From NCBI GenBank assembly GCA_023248995.1, contig JAHFDN010000018.1:1-60089 (forward strand): 60,089 bases of DNA, read 5' to 3'. Under the pieces are notes generated by a model. The model worked only from the letters and a program-made list of their open reading frames with translations, did not search any database and was not told the DNA's origin. This stretch comes from Candidatus Rokuibacteriota bacterium (GTDB taxonomy: Bacteria > Methylomirabilota > Methylomirabilia > Rokubacteriales > CSP1-6). Made by a program: the position numbers and the translations under genes. Of the stretch, positions 1-8,842 are shown one piece after another; position 1 is the first letter of the stretch, and each line of letters begins with the position of its first letter.

Positions 1-282
1 ATCATCCAGCAGTCCATCCGGAGCCGCTGCGCGTTCGCCGGCCACGGCATCGAGGTCCAGCTGGCGGGCGTGCGGGTGCGGGCGGGGGACCTCGTGATGG
101 CCGACGACAACGGGGTCGTTGTCGTGCCGTGGGAGCACGCGGCCGACGTGCTCAAGATCGCCCAGGAGTGCGCCGAGACCGAGGAGCGCGTCAAGAATTG
201 GATCGCCCAGGGCGTCCATCCGGTGGAGGCCCACGAGCGCGTCAAGTACGACCAGATGAACTCCGGCCAGGCCGGCCGCTGA
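1..282 (+). CDS. RraA-like family protein, C-terminal part (5' end outside window)
   Basis: The reading frame is open from base 1 and ends in TGA at 280-282, so only the last 93 residues are present. The segment GVRVRAGDLVMADDNGVVVV is the conserved C-terminal signature of the RraA-like fold. That fold includes 4-hydroxy-4-methyl-2-oxoglutarate/oxaloacetate aldolases and RraA, the RNase E inhibitor. The last 30 or so residues are a charged helix. In this family, members beside dehydrogenase genes are usually catabolic aldolases or decarboxylases, so the 2-hydroxyacid dehydrogenase 25 bases downstream favours an enzymatic role over RNase regulation. The substrate cannot be told from this fragment. 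Confidence 0.8.
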   Translation: MIQQSIRSRCAFAGHGIEVQLAGVRVRAGDLVMADDNGVVVVPWEHAADVLKIAQECAETEERVKNWIAQGVHPVEAHERVKYDQMNSGQAGR

Positions 283-307
283 CGACGACCGTCCCGGGAG
301 GGCATGG

Positions 308-1345
308 GTGCCCACACAGAGCCGTCCACGCGTCGTGCTGATCCACTCCATGTACGATCCGGCCGGCGAGGAACTCCTCGCGGGCGAGGTCGAGGTCCGC
401 GTCCTTCACGAGCCGACCGCGGAGAAGATCCACGAGGCCGTCCGGGGGGCGTCGGCGGTGGCCGTACGCTACCCCGCGCGGCTCTGGGGCGACGCCATCC
501 GCGGGGCGCGCGACCTCATGGTAGTCAGCACCTCGGGGCGCGGGACCGACGCCATCGACATCGCGGCAGCTACGGCCCAGGGCGTGGCGGTGGTCAACAA
601 CCCCGGCCTCGGCGCGGTGCCGGTTTCCGAGCACACGATCGGGCTCATGCTCGAGCTCGCCAAGCAGATCACCCGCTCGGACGCCCGGGCCCGGCGCGGC
701 GAGGGGTGGGGCGAGGGGCATCGCTCGACGCGCTCCCAGCTCGAGGGGCGGACGCTCGGGGTGATCGGCCTCGGCCAGATCGGGACCGAAGTCGCGCGCA
801 AGTGCGTGGCGGGGTTTCGCATGCGCGTGCTCGCGTACGACCCCTACGTGCCGCCGAGCAAGGCGGAGGCGGTGGGCGCCGCGTGGGTGAAGGAGCTCAT
901 GCCCCTCCTCCGCGAGGCCGACTTCATCTCCCTGCACCCCGAGTTGACGGAAGAGACGCGGGGCATGATCGGCGAGGCCGAGCTCCGGCAGATGCGCAGG
1001 GGAGCTTTTGTCATCAACACGGCGCGCGGGCCGATCGTGCAGCAGGGAGCGCTCATCCGGGCCTTGACGGAGGGCTGGATCGCCGGGGCGGCCCTGGACG
1101 TCTTCGAATCGGAACCGCTCCCCGCCGAGAGCCCGCTCTGCCGGCTCGACAACCTGATCCTCACCCCGCACGTGGCCGGGCTCACCGTCGAAGCCCGGCG
1201 CGACCTGGCGCTGTCGGCCGCGACCCAGATCCTCCAGGCGCTCAGGGGCGAGCGGCCGCCGCACCTCGTCAATCCCGAGGTGTGGCCGCGGGTTCTCGAG
1301 CGGCTGGCCGCACGGCGTAGGACGTCCAAGTCGCAACTCGTTTGA
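308..1345 (+). CDS. NAD-dependent D-2-hydroxyacid dehydrogenase (SerA/GyaR-like)
   Basis: A 345-residue D-isomer-specific 2-hydroxyacid dehydrogenase that interconverts a 2-oxoacid and a D-2-hydroxyacid with NAD(H). The nucleotide-binding GLGQIG lies at residues 154-159. The family catalytic residues are visible as Arg240 (NTARG), Glu269 (DVFESEP) and His288 (TPHVAG). There is no C-terminal ACT domain, unlike the SerA at 57652, so this is probably not the serine-pathway enzyme. Glyoxylate/hydroxypyruvate reductase or a catabolic dehydrogenase is more likely. The start is GTG at 308; the ATG at 304 is in another frame. It sits 25 bases after the RraA-like gene, and the two probably form an operon. 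The exact substrate is not known. Confidence 0.88.
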   Translation: MPTQSRPRVVLIHSMYDPAGEELLAGEVEVRVLHEPTAEKIHEAVRGASAVAVRYPARLWGDAIRGARDLMVVSTSGRGTDAIDIAAATAQGVAVVNNPGLGAVPVSEHTIGLMLELAKQITRSDARARRGEGWGEGHRSTRSQLEGRTLGVIGLGQIGTEVARKCVAGFRMRVLAYDPYVPPSKAEAVGAAWVKELMPLLREADFISLHPELTEETRGMIGEAELRQMRRGAFVINTARGPIVQQGALIRALTEGWIAGAALDVFESEPLPAESPLCRLDNLILTPHVAGLTVEARRDLALSAATQILQALRGERPPHLVNPEVWPRVLERLAARRRTSKSQLV

Positions 1346-1383
1346 CCGCACCCTCTGCGCCGCCGAATTTCCCCCTCCCCGCG

Positions 1384-1392
1384 TGATAGACT
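1384..1392 (+). promoter_or_regulatory. Extended -10 promoter element (TGATAGACT)
   Basis: TG at 1384-1385 followed by TAGACT at 1387-1392 matches an extended -10 element. It leaves a leader of about 14 bases before the transporter ATG at 1413. No clear -35 hexamer is seen, as is common for extended -10 promoters. A closely matching element (TGCTAGACT) precedes the lipoprotein gene at 13038. Confidence 0.45.
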
Positions 1393-1412
1393 GACAGGGG
1401 AGAAGGGAAGGC

Positions 1413-2381
1413 ATGGGCGGCAGGCATTCGCACGGTCCGATTGACTCCAAGCTCGCTTCCACGAGCCGCGGCCTATGGGCGCTCAGCTGGTCGTTCTTCG
1501 TGCTGATGGCAACGGCACTCGTCCAGGCGGTGATGGTCGTCCTCTCCGGGAGCGTCGGCCTGCTGGCGGATACCATTCACAACCTCGCTGACGCCGCGAC
1601 CGCGATTCCGCTGGGTGTCGCGTTCTGGATCGCGCGTTACGGAGCGTCGCGGCGCTTCACGTACGGTCTGGGCCGGGTTGAAGATCTGGCCGGCCTGCTC
1701 ATCGTGCTCACCGTTTTCGCGAGCGGCGCGGTCGTCGTCTACGAATCCGTGAGTCGCCTGATTCATCCACGTCCCGTCCAGCTGCTGTGGGGTGTCGTCC
1801 TCGCATCGTTGATCGGCTTCGCCGGCAACGAGGCGGTGGCCGTGTTCCGGATCCGGGTGGGCCGCCAGATCGGCAGCGCCGCCCTGGTGGCCGACGGGTA
1901 CCACGCCAGGGTGGATGGATGGACCAGCCTCGCCGTGCTGGTCGGGGCGGTCGGCGTGTGGGCAGGCTACCCGCTAGCCGATCCGCTTGCTGGACTCCTG
2001 ATCTCCCTCGCCATCTTCGCGCTGGTCTGGCAGGTTGCGCGTTCGATCCTCCCGCGGATGCTCGATGGGGTCGAAACGACGGCGCTCGACACCATCGCGC
2101 ATGCCGCTTGCCATGTCCCCGGTGTTGAGGAGGTCACGCACGTGCGGGCGCGCTGGATCGGCCACCGGCTGCACGCCGATCTCAGCATCACGGTGCCCGC
2201 GGCGCTCTCGGTTGCCGAGGGCCATGCGGTGGCCAAAGAGGTGCGGCATCAACTCCTTCATCACCTGCCTCATCTCGAGAGCGTGAACGTGCACGTGGAT
2301 CCGTCGGGAGAGGGTGGAGAGGCGCACCATGGAATTGCCGGCCATACGCACGACGGGCTGCCTCTTCACTCGCATCATTGA
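1413..2381 (+). CDS. Cation diffusion facilitator (CDF) family metal transporter
   Basis: A 322-residue inner-membrane divalent-metal/proton antiporter of the CDF family, probably exporting Zn(II), Co(II) or similar. Six hydrophobic segments run between residues about 22 and 215, followed by a cytoplasmic domain. The metal site is an HD/HD type: His56 and Asp60 in TM2 (TIHNLAD) and His164 and Asp168 in TM5 (GYHARVDG). The C-terminus ends in a His-rich tail ([13 protein letters not shown]), which probably binds or senses metal. The start ATG has a purine-rich ribosome site (GGGGAGAAGGGA) about 6 bases upstream. It overlaps no neighbour; the pterin dehydratase follows after 10 bases. Metal specificity cannot be set from sequence alone. 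Confidence 0.93.
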   Translation: MGGRHSHGPIDSKLASTSRGLWALSWSFFVLMATALVQAVMVVLSGSVGLLADTIHNLADAATAIPLGVAFWIARYGASRRFTYGLGRVEDLAGLLIVLTVFASGAVVVYESVSRLIHPRPVQLLWGVVLASLIGFAGNEAVAVFRIRVGRQIGSAALVADGYHARVDGWTSLAVLVGAVGVWAGYPLADPLAGLLISLAIFALVWQVARSILPRMLDGVETTALDTIAHAACHVPGVEEVTHVRARWIGHRLHADLSITVPAALSVAEGHAVAKEVRHQLLHHLPHLESVNVHVDPSGEGGEAHHGIAGHTHDGLPLHSHH

Positions 2382-2391
2382 CGAGGCGGCA

Positions 2392-2736
2392 ATGAGCCAG
2401 TTGACGAGCGAGAGGTGCGTTCCGTGCCGCGGCGACGTGCCGCCGGCGACCGAGGCCGAGATCCGGGAACTCAGGTCCCTGGTGCCCGACTGGGCGCTGG
2501 TCGAGCGTGAGGGGATCCGCCGGCTGGAGCGGGTGTTTCAGCTGCCCGACTTCGCCGCGGCCCTCGCCTTCACCGACCGCGTCGGCGCGCTCGCCGAGGC
2601 GGAGGGCCACCACCCCGCGCTCCTCACCGAATGGGGCCGCGTGACGGTCACGTGGTGGACCCACAAGCTGCGCGGGCTCCACCGCAACGACTTCATCATG
2701 GCCGCCAAGACCGACGCGCTTTTCCGCCGGGCCTAG
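2392..2736 (+). CDS. phhB: 4a-hydroxytetrahydrobiopterin dehydratase (PCD/DCoH)
   Basis: A 114-residue pterin-4a-carbinolamine dehydratase that recycles the oxidised pterin cofactor made by aromatic amino acid hydroxylases. The family signature is intact: EGHHP at 71-75, a downstream W..V..TWWTH stretch and [10 protein letters not shown] near the C-terminus, with the catalytic His pair at 73-74. A CxxC (CVPC) lies near the N-terminus. I start at ATG 2392 because this gives the normal family length; an in-frame start at 2314 would overlap the transporter by 68 bases. No aromatic hydroxylase is in the window, so the protein may instead serve a pterin-linked or molybdopterin-related role, as proposed for many stand-alone bacterial PCDs. 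Its stop overlaps that of the convergent gene by 4 bases. Confidence 0.92.
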   Translation: MSQLTSERCVPCRGDVPPATEAEIRELRSLVPDWALVEREGIRRLERVFQLPDFAAALAFTDRVGALAEAEGHHPALLTEWGRVTVTWWTHKLRGLHRNDFIMAAKTDALFRRA

Positions 2737-4013
2737 AAGCTCCAGCGAAGCTCGGCGTAGGCCGTCGAATTGTCCCGGAGGCGTCCCAGGAACGACTGGG
2801 GGTCGCCCCGGAAGATGTCGGCCCCCACCGTGGCCTTCCAGCGGTCGGTCAGCGCGTAGATCACCTTGGGGCGGACGACGAAGTCGAGGCGGGTGAAGAA
2901 GAGGACCGCCCCCACCTCGGCCTCGAGGGTCTCGTTCAACCACTTGTGGCTGACCCGCAGGGACATGCCGTGCTGGACCCGGTCAACCTGGTTCGCGATG
3001 GCGGCCTCCTGGATCGCGACGCTGCGCTCAACGGGGTCCTGGATCTCACGGGCGGGCCGATGCCGGAAGACCAAGTGGAAGAGGTACTGGAGATTGACGT
3101 TCAGGTACTCGAGGAACGTCCGGTCGCCACCCAGCACGAGGGAGAAGAAGGGGTTTTTCAGCCGGGGGTCGTTGCCGCCGGCGTCCTCGGTCAGGGCGTA
3201 GGCGGCCTCGCCCCTGAGCCCGTAGCGGCCGACCGTGGTGGCGGCGTCCGCGCCGAACACCCGGATGCGGTGGTGCTTGAGGACCAGGTCCAGCGTCGAG
3301 GCGCCGGCCCGATCGATCGCGATATCCGGGAAGAGATCGAGGCCGTCGAAGTAGGAGAGCGACCAGTCCACGGCCTTGCCGGTCTGCTCGATCCGGACCG
3401 CCCACTGGCCGAGCGTGCCGTGGGCGATCCGCTCGCTGAGCGTGACCCCGGGCACCCGCTGGATCGGGATGGTGTGCGGATCGAAGTACGGGAGCCAGAT
3501 GCCCGTCACGGCAACGTCGCCGAGGTAGTAGGTCGCCTTGGCGGCGACGGCCCCGAACCGCTGGTCGTCGTCCTCGGGGACGAGCAGCGTGAAGTCGCGC
3601 GGTGTCAAGTTGTCGGTCGGATTGATCCGGTCCGCCCGTCCCCACACGATGAGCTGCCTGCCGATCCGGAGGTCCAGGCTCCCCAGGCTCACGGCCGCGT
3701 AACCTTCGCGGAAGACGCCGTCCGTGGCGTCCCGGTGAAACAGCTCCTGGTTGCGCACCCACCCCTCCAGGACGAGCGACGCGTTCGGCGCGAGTTTGGG
3801 CGCCGCCTTGAGCCAGAGGGCCGAGCCGACGAAGTGCTCTCCCTCCTCGAGGTCCCGGGAAGAGCTCCAGTACCCGCCCCGGAGCGAGCCGCTGATCCCG
3901 AGCTGCTTGAGGGGGCTTGGGGGGGTGTCCGCCTCGGAGGAGGATGCTTGGGCGGAGACGACTGCCGGCGAGACGAAGACCAGGAGGAGGCTCGCCAGGC
4001 AGGCGAGCCTCAC
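2733..4013 (-). CDS. Outer-membrane beta-barrel protein, DUF1302-like, partner of an RND exporter
   Basis: A 426-residue protein with a clear signal peptide (cleavage near VVSAQA, residue about 21) and a long run of alternating beta strands. It ends in Phe (AYAELRWSF), the C-terminal signal recognised by the BAM machinery. The segment [20 protein letters not shown] resembles the conserved core of DUF1302-type barrels encoded beside hydrophobe-exporting RND proteins. The start is GTG at 4013, overlapping the TGA of the RND-LolA gene in a GTGA, so the two are translationally coupled. By genomic context it is the outer-membrane end of a lipid-transport route. The ligand is unknown; in related systems hopanoids, sterols or other hydrophobic molecules have been suggested. 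Confidence 0.8.
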   Translation of the reverse strand: MRLACLASLLLVFVSPAVVSAQASSSEADTPPSPLKQLGISGSLRGGYWSSSRDLEEGEHFVGSALWLKAAPKLAPNASLVLEGWVRNQELFHRDATDGVFREGYAAVSLGSLDLRIGRQLIVWGRADRINPTDNLTPRDFTLLVPEDDDQRFGAVAAKATYYLGDVAVTGIWLPYFDPHTIPIQRVPGVTLSERIAHGTLGQWAVRIEQTGKAVDWSLSYFDGLDLFPDIAIDRAGASTLDLVLKHHRIRVFGADAATTVGRYGLRGEAAYALTEDAGGNDPRLKNPFFSLVLGGDRTFLEYLNVNLQYLFHLVFRHRPAREIQDPVERSVAIQEAAIANQVDRVQHGMSLRVSHKWLNETLEAEVGAVLFFTRLDFVVRPKVIYALTDRWKATVGADIFRGDPQSFLGRLRDNSTAYAELRWSF

Positions 4014-7000
4014 GGCTCCCGTTCCATGTAGCGGGTGGTGAAGAAGTCGTCCTTGATCTGCTGGTTCGCCTTGAATTTGTCAAACTGGATGATCGTGCGG
4101 TGACCCGTCTGGACGTTGCTGGTCTCGAGCCGCATCTCCTGCCATTTGCGACGAGCCGGATCCACGAGGCGGATGTCGCGGGCCGTGTAGGTCTTGAGGG
4201 GTTGCCCGGCCTGGTCCCAGAACTCGGCCTTCACCATGACGTCGTTGTCCTTGCGGATCCAGTTCTGCCGCTTCGAGTACCCGCTGCTCGCCTTCACGGT
4301 CTCGGTGCGCGGGAGCGATTCGATCACGTAGCACTCCTGCCCGTCGAGGACCTCCTGCCGGAGCAGCCGGTGCTCCCACTCGTCCACCTTGTGGCCGATC
4401 ACGTCGCCGTAGGAGAAGTCCGTGCCGACGAAGCTGTCGCGCTTGTTCGAGGCGACGAGGCGCCGCACCTTTTTCAGCGCGGGCAGGTAGATCCAGATGT
4501 CGTCGTCCCGGTCGGCGTGCTCGATGAGCAGGGTGACCGTCCCTTTGATGTCCGGCGGGGAGAGGAACCGGGTCATGCGCATGTTGTCCGCGCCGTTTGG
4601 CTGGAGCTTCGTCGTCATGAACACCGTCCGGATGCGCTGCTGCCCGTTGCGGTTGATCAGGGTGAACGTGGCCTCGGAGACAGAATCCACGACCTTCGTC
4701 GCGACGAAATTCCGCTCCATGATCTCTTTCGCTGTCGGCGGAGCATCCGCGGCAGCGACGGGAAACGGGCTGAGGCCGAGTGCGAGAAGCAGCGCAGCGA
4801 CAACCTCAGGCCTGGTGGCCGGCCGGCGATGGGCTTGTTGAAAGACGAAGCGGGGACGGAAGACCCAGATCAGGCTCGGGAGGATGGTCAGGGCGCTGAG
4901 GGAGCTCACGAGCATGGCGGCGGCGATCAGGATCGCGAACCGGATGTGCACGTTGAACCCGTAGGAGAAGACTAGGACGCCGTAACCCCCCGCGACCGCG
5001 GAGGCTACGAAGAGGATCGCCTTGCCCGCCGTGGTGAGCGCCGTGGCGAAGGCGACCGTCTCGCTCGGGCCGCGGGCCAGCTCCTCGCGCAGGCGGTAGA
5101 TCAGGTAGATGGCGTAGTCCGCGCCGATCCCCACCGCCATGGCGGAGATGAGGGCGGTGGCGATGTCAAGCCGGATCCCGATCAGCCCCATGAGCCCGAA
5201 GTTGGCCAGGACCGCCAGGGCCAGCGGGACGAGCACGAGGAGGCCCGCCAGCGGGGAGCGGAAGACCAGCGAGGAGATGAGGAAGATGACGCCGCCGAAC
5301 TGGAGGATGTTGAGGATCTTTCCGTGCACCATGACCTCGTTGAGCGCGGCCGTCTGCGGGACGCTCCCGCCCACCCGGACCCGGACGTCGTCCGGAAACT
5401 GCGAGGGGAGGAACGCGTGGAGCCTGGCGATCAGATCCTGGACGTAGGCGCTGCGGTCGGTCTTGAGGAAGACCCAGAGGTTGGCCGATCGGTACCCGTA
5501 ATCCACGTACGTGTCGAAGTCGCCGGGCTCGCCCGACATGGAATACAGGAGCAGGTACTGCGACACGAGCTCGCGGCTGTCGGGGATCCGGTCGTACGCC
5601 GGGTCGTCGCCGTGCATCGCCCGGTTCATGCGCTTGACGAAGTCCGCGAGGGAAACGGTCTTGCCGATCTCGGGCTCCCGCTCCAGAAACCGCTGGATCG
5701 CGTCCATGCCCCGGAGGGCGCGGGGGTCCTTGATGGCGTCCTCGGCGCGCCCTTCGACGAGCAGAAAGAACGTGTTGGTTCCCCCGAGCCGTTGATTGAG
5801 CGCGCCGTCGTCCTGCTGGAAGGGCAGGCTCTGGAAGAACATGGCGCGCGTCGAATTGTCCACGACCACCCGCACCGCGCCGATCGCGCAGAGTACCGCG
5901 AGGCATCCGGCCGTGACGAAGATCAGGGGCCGGCGCGGGCCCGTGACCCAGGCGGCGATGGTCTCCATGACGCGATCCCACACCGTTCGGGCGCGCTCGC
6001 GGCGGCCTTCTCTCCCGCCGGGCGCGGGGAGGAGCGACCGGAGGGCGGGGATGAAGGTCATCTCCAGTGCGAGCGCGCTGAGGACGCCGAGCCCGGCGAA
6101 CACGCCGAAGGTGCGGATCGCCCGGATGTCGAACACCACGAGCGAGAAGAAGCCGAGCGCCGCCACGACGCCGGCGGTCAGCATGACCGGCCCGACCCGG
6201 GCGAGCGATTCCACCACGGCCAGGCGGTTGCACTCGCGAGGTGCGTGGGCGGCGCTCGCCTGGAGGCGGTGGTATTCCTCGTAGTAGCGCTTGAGGATTT
6301 GGACCGCGTGGCCCGCCGCCACGGCCAGGATCAGGATCGGCGTGGTGGCGTTGAACGCGTCCATCGGGACCTGCGCGAGCCCCATGATGCCGAGCCCCCA
6401 GACCACCGCCAGCAGCGCGGTGACCAGCGGGAGGATCATCCCCTGCAGCGTCCGGAAGGCTTCGTAATGGATCAGGCCGATGATCAGCACCGCGAGCGGG
6501 AAGAGGAAGGCCATGCGCTGGGAGTAGCGCTCGATCTGGGCGAGGTAGACCGGGAACCCGCCGATCACGATCTCCACGGAGGAATCCCGCTCGCGCTCGA
6601 CGATGGGTCGCACTTTCTCCACCATTCCGCGAAACCCGTTCTCGTCCTCGGCGAACTCGGCGAGGATGGCGGTGGTGCGCCCGTCCCTGGACACGATGCT
6701 GTTCAGGTAGACGGGGTTGGCCCTGAGGGCCCGGCGCAGCGCTTCGATCTCCATCGCCGTCCGTGGCGTCGTCTCCATCAAGGGGCGCACGTCCATGCCG
6801 TCGGGCGTTCCCAGGATGTTCTTGGCGCGCCGGGCGGAGAGGCTCAGCAGGTTTTCCTTTGCCACGCCCGGGGTGGCAAGGAGCGCGGTGGTGATCCGCT
6901 GCACCTTTTCGAGGACGGGCGGGGCGAAGATGTCGCCCTCCTTCGGCGTGAGCGCGATGACGATGACATGTTTCGCCCCGAAGACCTTCTCGATCTGCTC

Positions 7001-7159
7001 CGTCGTGACCACGTACGGGTGCTTCTGCGGGAGATTGCTGCTCGGGTCGATGACCACGCGCAGGTTGGTCGCCTGGAGGGCGAGGAGGGCCGTGACCACG
7101 ATCGTGAGGGCGATGACGAGTCGCGGAAACCGAACGATGACCTCGACGTACCGTCGCAT
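4010..7159 (-). CDS. RND superfamily exporter (HAE3/MMPL-like) fused to a LolA-like periplasmic domain
   Basis: A 1049-residue two-part protein. Residues 1 to about 770 are an RND transporter of the hydrophobe/amphiphile efflux type: TM1, a periplasmic loop, TM2-6, a second loop and TM7-12. Residues about 805-1049 match the outer-membrane lipoprotein-sorting (LolA-like) family, which is normally a separate exported gene in this context. Between them, after a cytosolic arginine-rich linker (HRRPATRPE), lies a signal-peptide-like segment (LLLALGLSPFPVAAADA, about residues 790-806). No internal start codon is seen at the junction. I start at ATG 7159, which gives the usual N-terminus MRRYVEVIVRFPRL; an upstream TTG at 7201 would add 14 residues, and AGAGGAGG lies about 16 bases before the ATG. 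TATATT at 7192-7197 could be a -10. It is the first gene of an operon with the barrel at 2733. Confidence 0.88.
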   Translation of the reverse strand: MRRYVEVIVRFPRLVIALTIVVTALLALQATNLRVVIDPSSNLPQKHPYVVTTEQIEKVFGAKHVIVIALTPKEGDIFAPPVLEKVQRITTALLATPGVAKENLLSLSARRAKNILGTPDGMDVRPLMETTPRTAMEIEALRRALRANPVYLNSIVSRDGRTTAILAEFAEDENGFRGMVEKVRPIVERERDSSVEIVIGGFPVYLAQIERYSQRMAFLFPLAVLIIGLIHYEAFRTLQGMILPLVTALLAVVWGLGIMGLAQVPMDAFNATTPILILAVAAGHAVQILKRYYEEYHRLQASAAHAPRECNRLAVVESLARVGPVMLTAGVVAALGFFSLVVFDIRAIRTFGVFAGLGVLSALALEMTFIPALRSLLPAPGGREGRRERARTVWDRVMETIAAWVTGPRRPLIFVTAGCLAVLCAIGAVRVVVDNSTRAMFFQSLPFQQDDGALNQRLGGTNTFFLLVEGRAEDAIKDPRALRGMDAIQRFLEREPEIGKTVSLADFVKRMNRAMHGDDPAYDRIPDSRELVSQYLLLYSMSGEPGDFDTYVDYGYRSANLWVFLKTDRSAYVQDLIARLHAFLPSQFPDDVRVRVGGSVPQTAALNEVMVHGKILNILQFGGVIFLISSLVFRSPLAGLLVLVPLALAVLANFGLMGLIGIRLDIATALISAMAVGIGADYAIYLIYRLREELARGPSETVAFATALTTAGKAILFVASAVAGGYGVLVFSYGFNVHIRFAILIAAAMLVSSLSALTILPSLIWVFRPRFVFQQAHRRPATRPEVVAALLLALGLSPFPVAAADAPPTAKEIMERNFVATKVVDSVSEATFTLINRNGQQRIRTVFMTTKLQPNGADNMRMTRFLSPPDIKGTVTLLIEHADRDDDIWIYLPALKKVRRLVASNKRDSFVGTDFSYGDVIGHKVDEWEHRLLRQEVLDGQECYVIESLPRTETVKASSGYSKRQNWIRKDNDVMVKAEFWDQAGQPLKTYTARDIRLVDPARRKWQEMRLETSNVQTGHRTIIQFDKFKANQQIKDDFFTTRYMEREP

Positions 7160-7284
7160 CTGCGGCGTCGCGTGTCCTCCTCTCTGTAACAAATATACCA
7201 ACGGGTCGGTTCTTGACCCTCAAAGTTCCTCGCGCTAGGGTGGCCCCGTGACGTCTCGCCGGGCGGAGCTCACGGTCGCGTTGA

Positions 7285-7314
7285 TTGACACCTCAAGCGG
7301 GCTCCGCCTAGAAT
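7285..7314 (+). promoter_or_regulatory. Sigma-70-type promoter for the exported protein at 7367
   Basis: TTGACA at 7285-7290 and TAGAAT at 7309-7314 are separated by 18 bases. This is the best -35/-10 pair in the first part of the window. It lies in the divergent gap between the RND gene and the gene at 7367 and points to the latter. Confidence 0.7.
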
Positions 7315-7366
7315 AGGCCGCCGCCGCCCGGCCTCGCGCCGGGTGACCGCTCGACCAGGAGTGGGA

Positions 7367-8713
7367 GTGACCAAAGGAGTCGTCGGATTAGTCTTCGCGC
7401 TGCTGGTCGGTGGCGCTCCCGCCCCTGGCCACGCGCAGCTCTTCCTTGCCTCCCGTCCGCACCCCGAGTTCATGATCGGCCCGCTGTTCGTGCGGGCCGG
7501 GGTCACGCCGGCGCTCGGCCCGGTGACCGTGGACGTCCTGTGGAGCCTCGCCATCCCGGCCGCCAAGAGCGCGGCGGAGCTGGAGCAGGACCTCTATCTC
7601 CTCTGGCCCGGGGCGGTGACGGTCGACCCGAGCGCCGGCCCGCCCGACCCGGCGCTGGCCCGCTACGTGGAGGCGCGGGGGTTCACGGCCGTCGCCGAGG
7701 GGCGCCTGCCGCTGTTGGCCAGGGGGCTCTATCAGATGGGGAGCGATCTGCCGCCGGAGCCGGTCGGCGGCGGCGCGCCGTTCGTGACCTTCCTCAGGGC
7801 CGGCGGGCCGCTCGGCCTCACCTCGCCGGCGACCTACATCCGGATTCCGTGGACGCCGAAGATGGCCAACCGGGCGTGGCTCATGGATCTCAGGCTGACC
7901 GTCAGCGGGCTCATCAAGCCGCGGAAGGCGAGCTGGATCGAGGACGCGTTCTGGGGCCACCGGCACGTTATCTCGATCAGCTTCCACGACGTGCGCACTC
8001 GCGTGATGTTTCCGATGTACTTCGAGCATCGGGATCGCGTCGTGCGACTCGCGGACGACCCGTCGCAGTTGCTGATCAACTTCGGCGACGCCGATCATCT
8101 CAAGATTCACGAGGTGGTCCCGCCGTCGAGCAGTCGCCGAATGAGCGAGTCGCTGGAGGCGACCGAGGTCGTGTCGCTCTTCTTGGATCGGTCCGGGGGC
8201 ATCACCCCCCAGGTGCTGCAGGTCCAGTTCGGCTACTTCCGGGGGCTGCAGGCGTGGACGCCGATCCTGATCCCGATGCTCTTCTTCATTCTCGGCAATG
8301 CCGCCGGGCCGCTCGTGACGCGCCTCGTGAGGCGGGTCGGCAGGACCATGGCGGCGCGCATCCAGGTGGGGCGGCGGGGTGCCACCACGGGCGGGCGCGA
8401 AAGCGGCGTCGTGCTCTCCCGCGACACCCTCCGCCAGATCACGCCGGGGGAGACGACGTACGAGGAGGTCATCCGCCTGTGCGGCCCGGACGCGGAGGAG
8501 CGCCAGGAGCTGGGCTCGGTCCATCGGCGGGCCCTGGTGTTCCGTGGACGGCGGGTCGTCCCGCACCGGCATCGCTCGTTCGGATGGCTCGCCACGGTGA
8601 GCCACTGGGACGTGGAGCACCACGAAGTCGAGATCGAGTTCGAGCACGACCGGGTGCGCGACGTGCAGGCGCGCGTGCGACGCTCCCGGTTGGCCCGACC
8701 CGACACCGGGTGA
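7367..8713 (+). CDS. Exported protein of unknown function with one late TM segment and a BamE-like C-terminal tail
   Basis: A 448-residue protein I do not recognise. An N-terminal signal peptide ends near APGHAQ (residue about 23). The first 280 residues look like a soluble, beta-rich extracytoplasmic domain with a repeated xxMFPMYFEHRDR-like basic/aromatic stretch. One hydrophobic segment follows at about 290-312 (PILIPMLFFILGNAAG), then a basic stretch. The C-terminal 75 residues begin LRQITPGETTYEEVIRLCG, resembling the start of the BamE/SmpA repeat (x-x-I-x-x-G-x-T-x-x-x-V). I start at GTG 7367 because AGGAG lies 5 bases upstream; an in-frame GTG at 7343 is possible. A strong promoter lies at 7285-7314. 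By topology the tail would lie in the cytoplasm, which is odd for a BamE-like fold. Confidence 0.65.
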   Translation: MTKGVVGLVFALLVGGAPAPGHAQLFLASRPHPEFMIGPLFVRAGVTPALGPVTVDVLWSLAIPAAKSAAELEQDLYLLWPGAVTVDPSAGPPDPALARYVEARGFTAVAEGRLPLLARGLYQMGSDLPPEPVGGGAPFVTFLRAGGPLGLTSPATYIRIPWTPKMANRAWLMDLRLTVSGLIKPRKASWIEDAFWGHRHVISISFHDVRTRVMFPMYFEHRDRVVRLADDPSQLLINFGDADHLKIHEVVPPSSSRRMSESLEATEVVSLFLDRSGGITPQVLQVQFGYFRGLQAWTPILIPMLFFILGNAAGPLVTRLVRRVGRTMAARIQVGRRGATTGGRESGVVLSRDTLRQITPGETTYEEVIRLCGPDAEERQELGSVHRRALVFRGRRVVPHRHRSFGWLATVSHWDVEHHEVEIEFEHDRVRDVQARVRRSRLARPDTG

Positions 8714-8842
8714 AAGGAGGCCGATTTCTCTGCTGAGCGACCCTCAACGTCAACGAGGGCTTCCGCACCGAGCGGGAGTCCTAAGACAGCCTGGATCCAC
8801 GAGACCGACGCCGCTGGCGTCCCGTGGGAAGGAGGCGCACCG

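Noticed and set aside
242-1576. Long open frame of 444 codons on the minus strand opposite the hydroxyacid dehydrogenase
   Set aside because: It is antisense to a well-recognised gene, rich in Arg/Pro/Gly as expected of shadow frames in GC-rich DNA, and matches no family.
8714-8842. Riboswitch before the amino-acid binding protein
   Set aside because: Only a short GACGCC/GGCGTC stem is present; no conserved glycine, lysine or SAM riboswitch core was seen.
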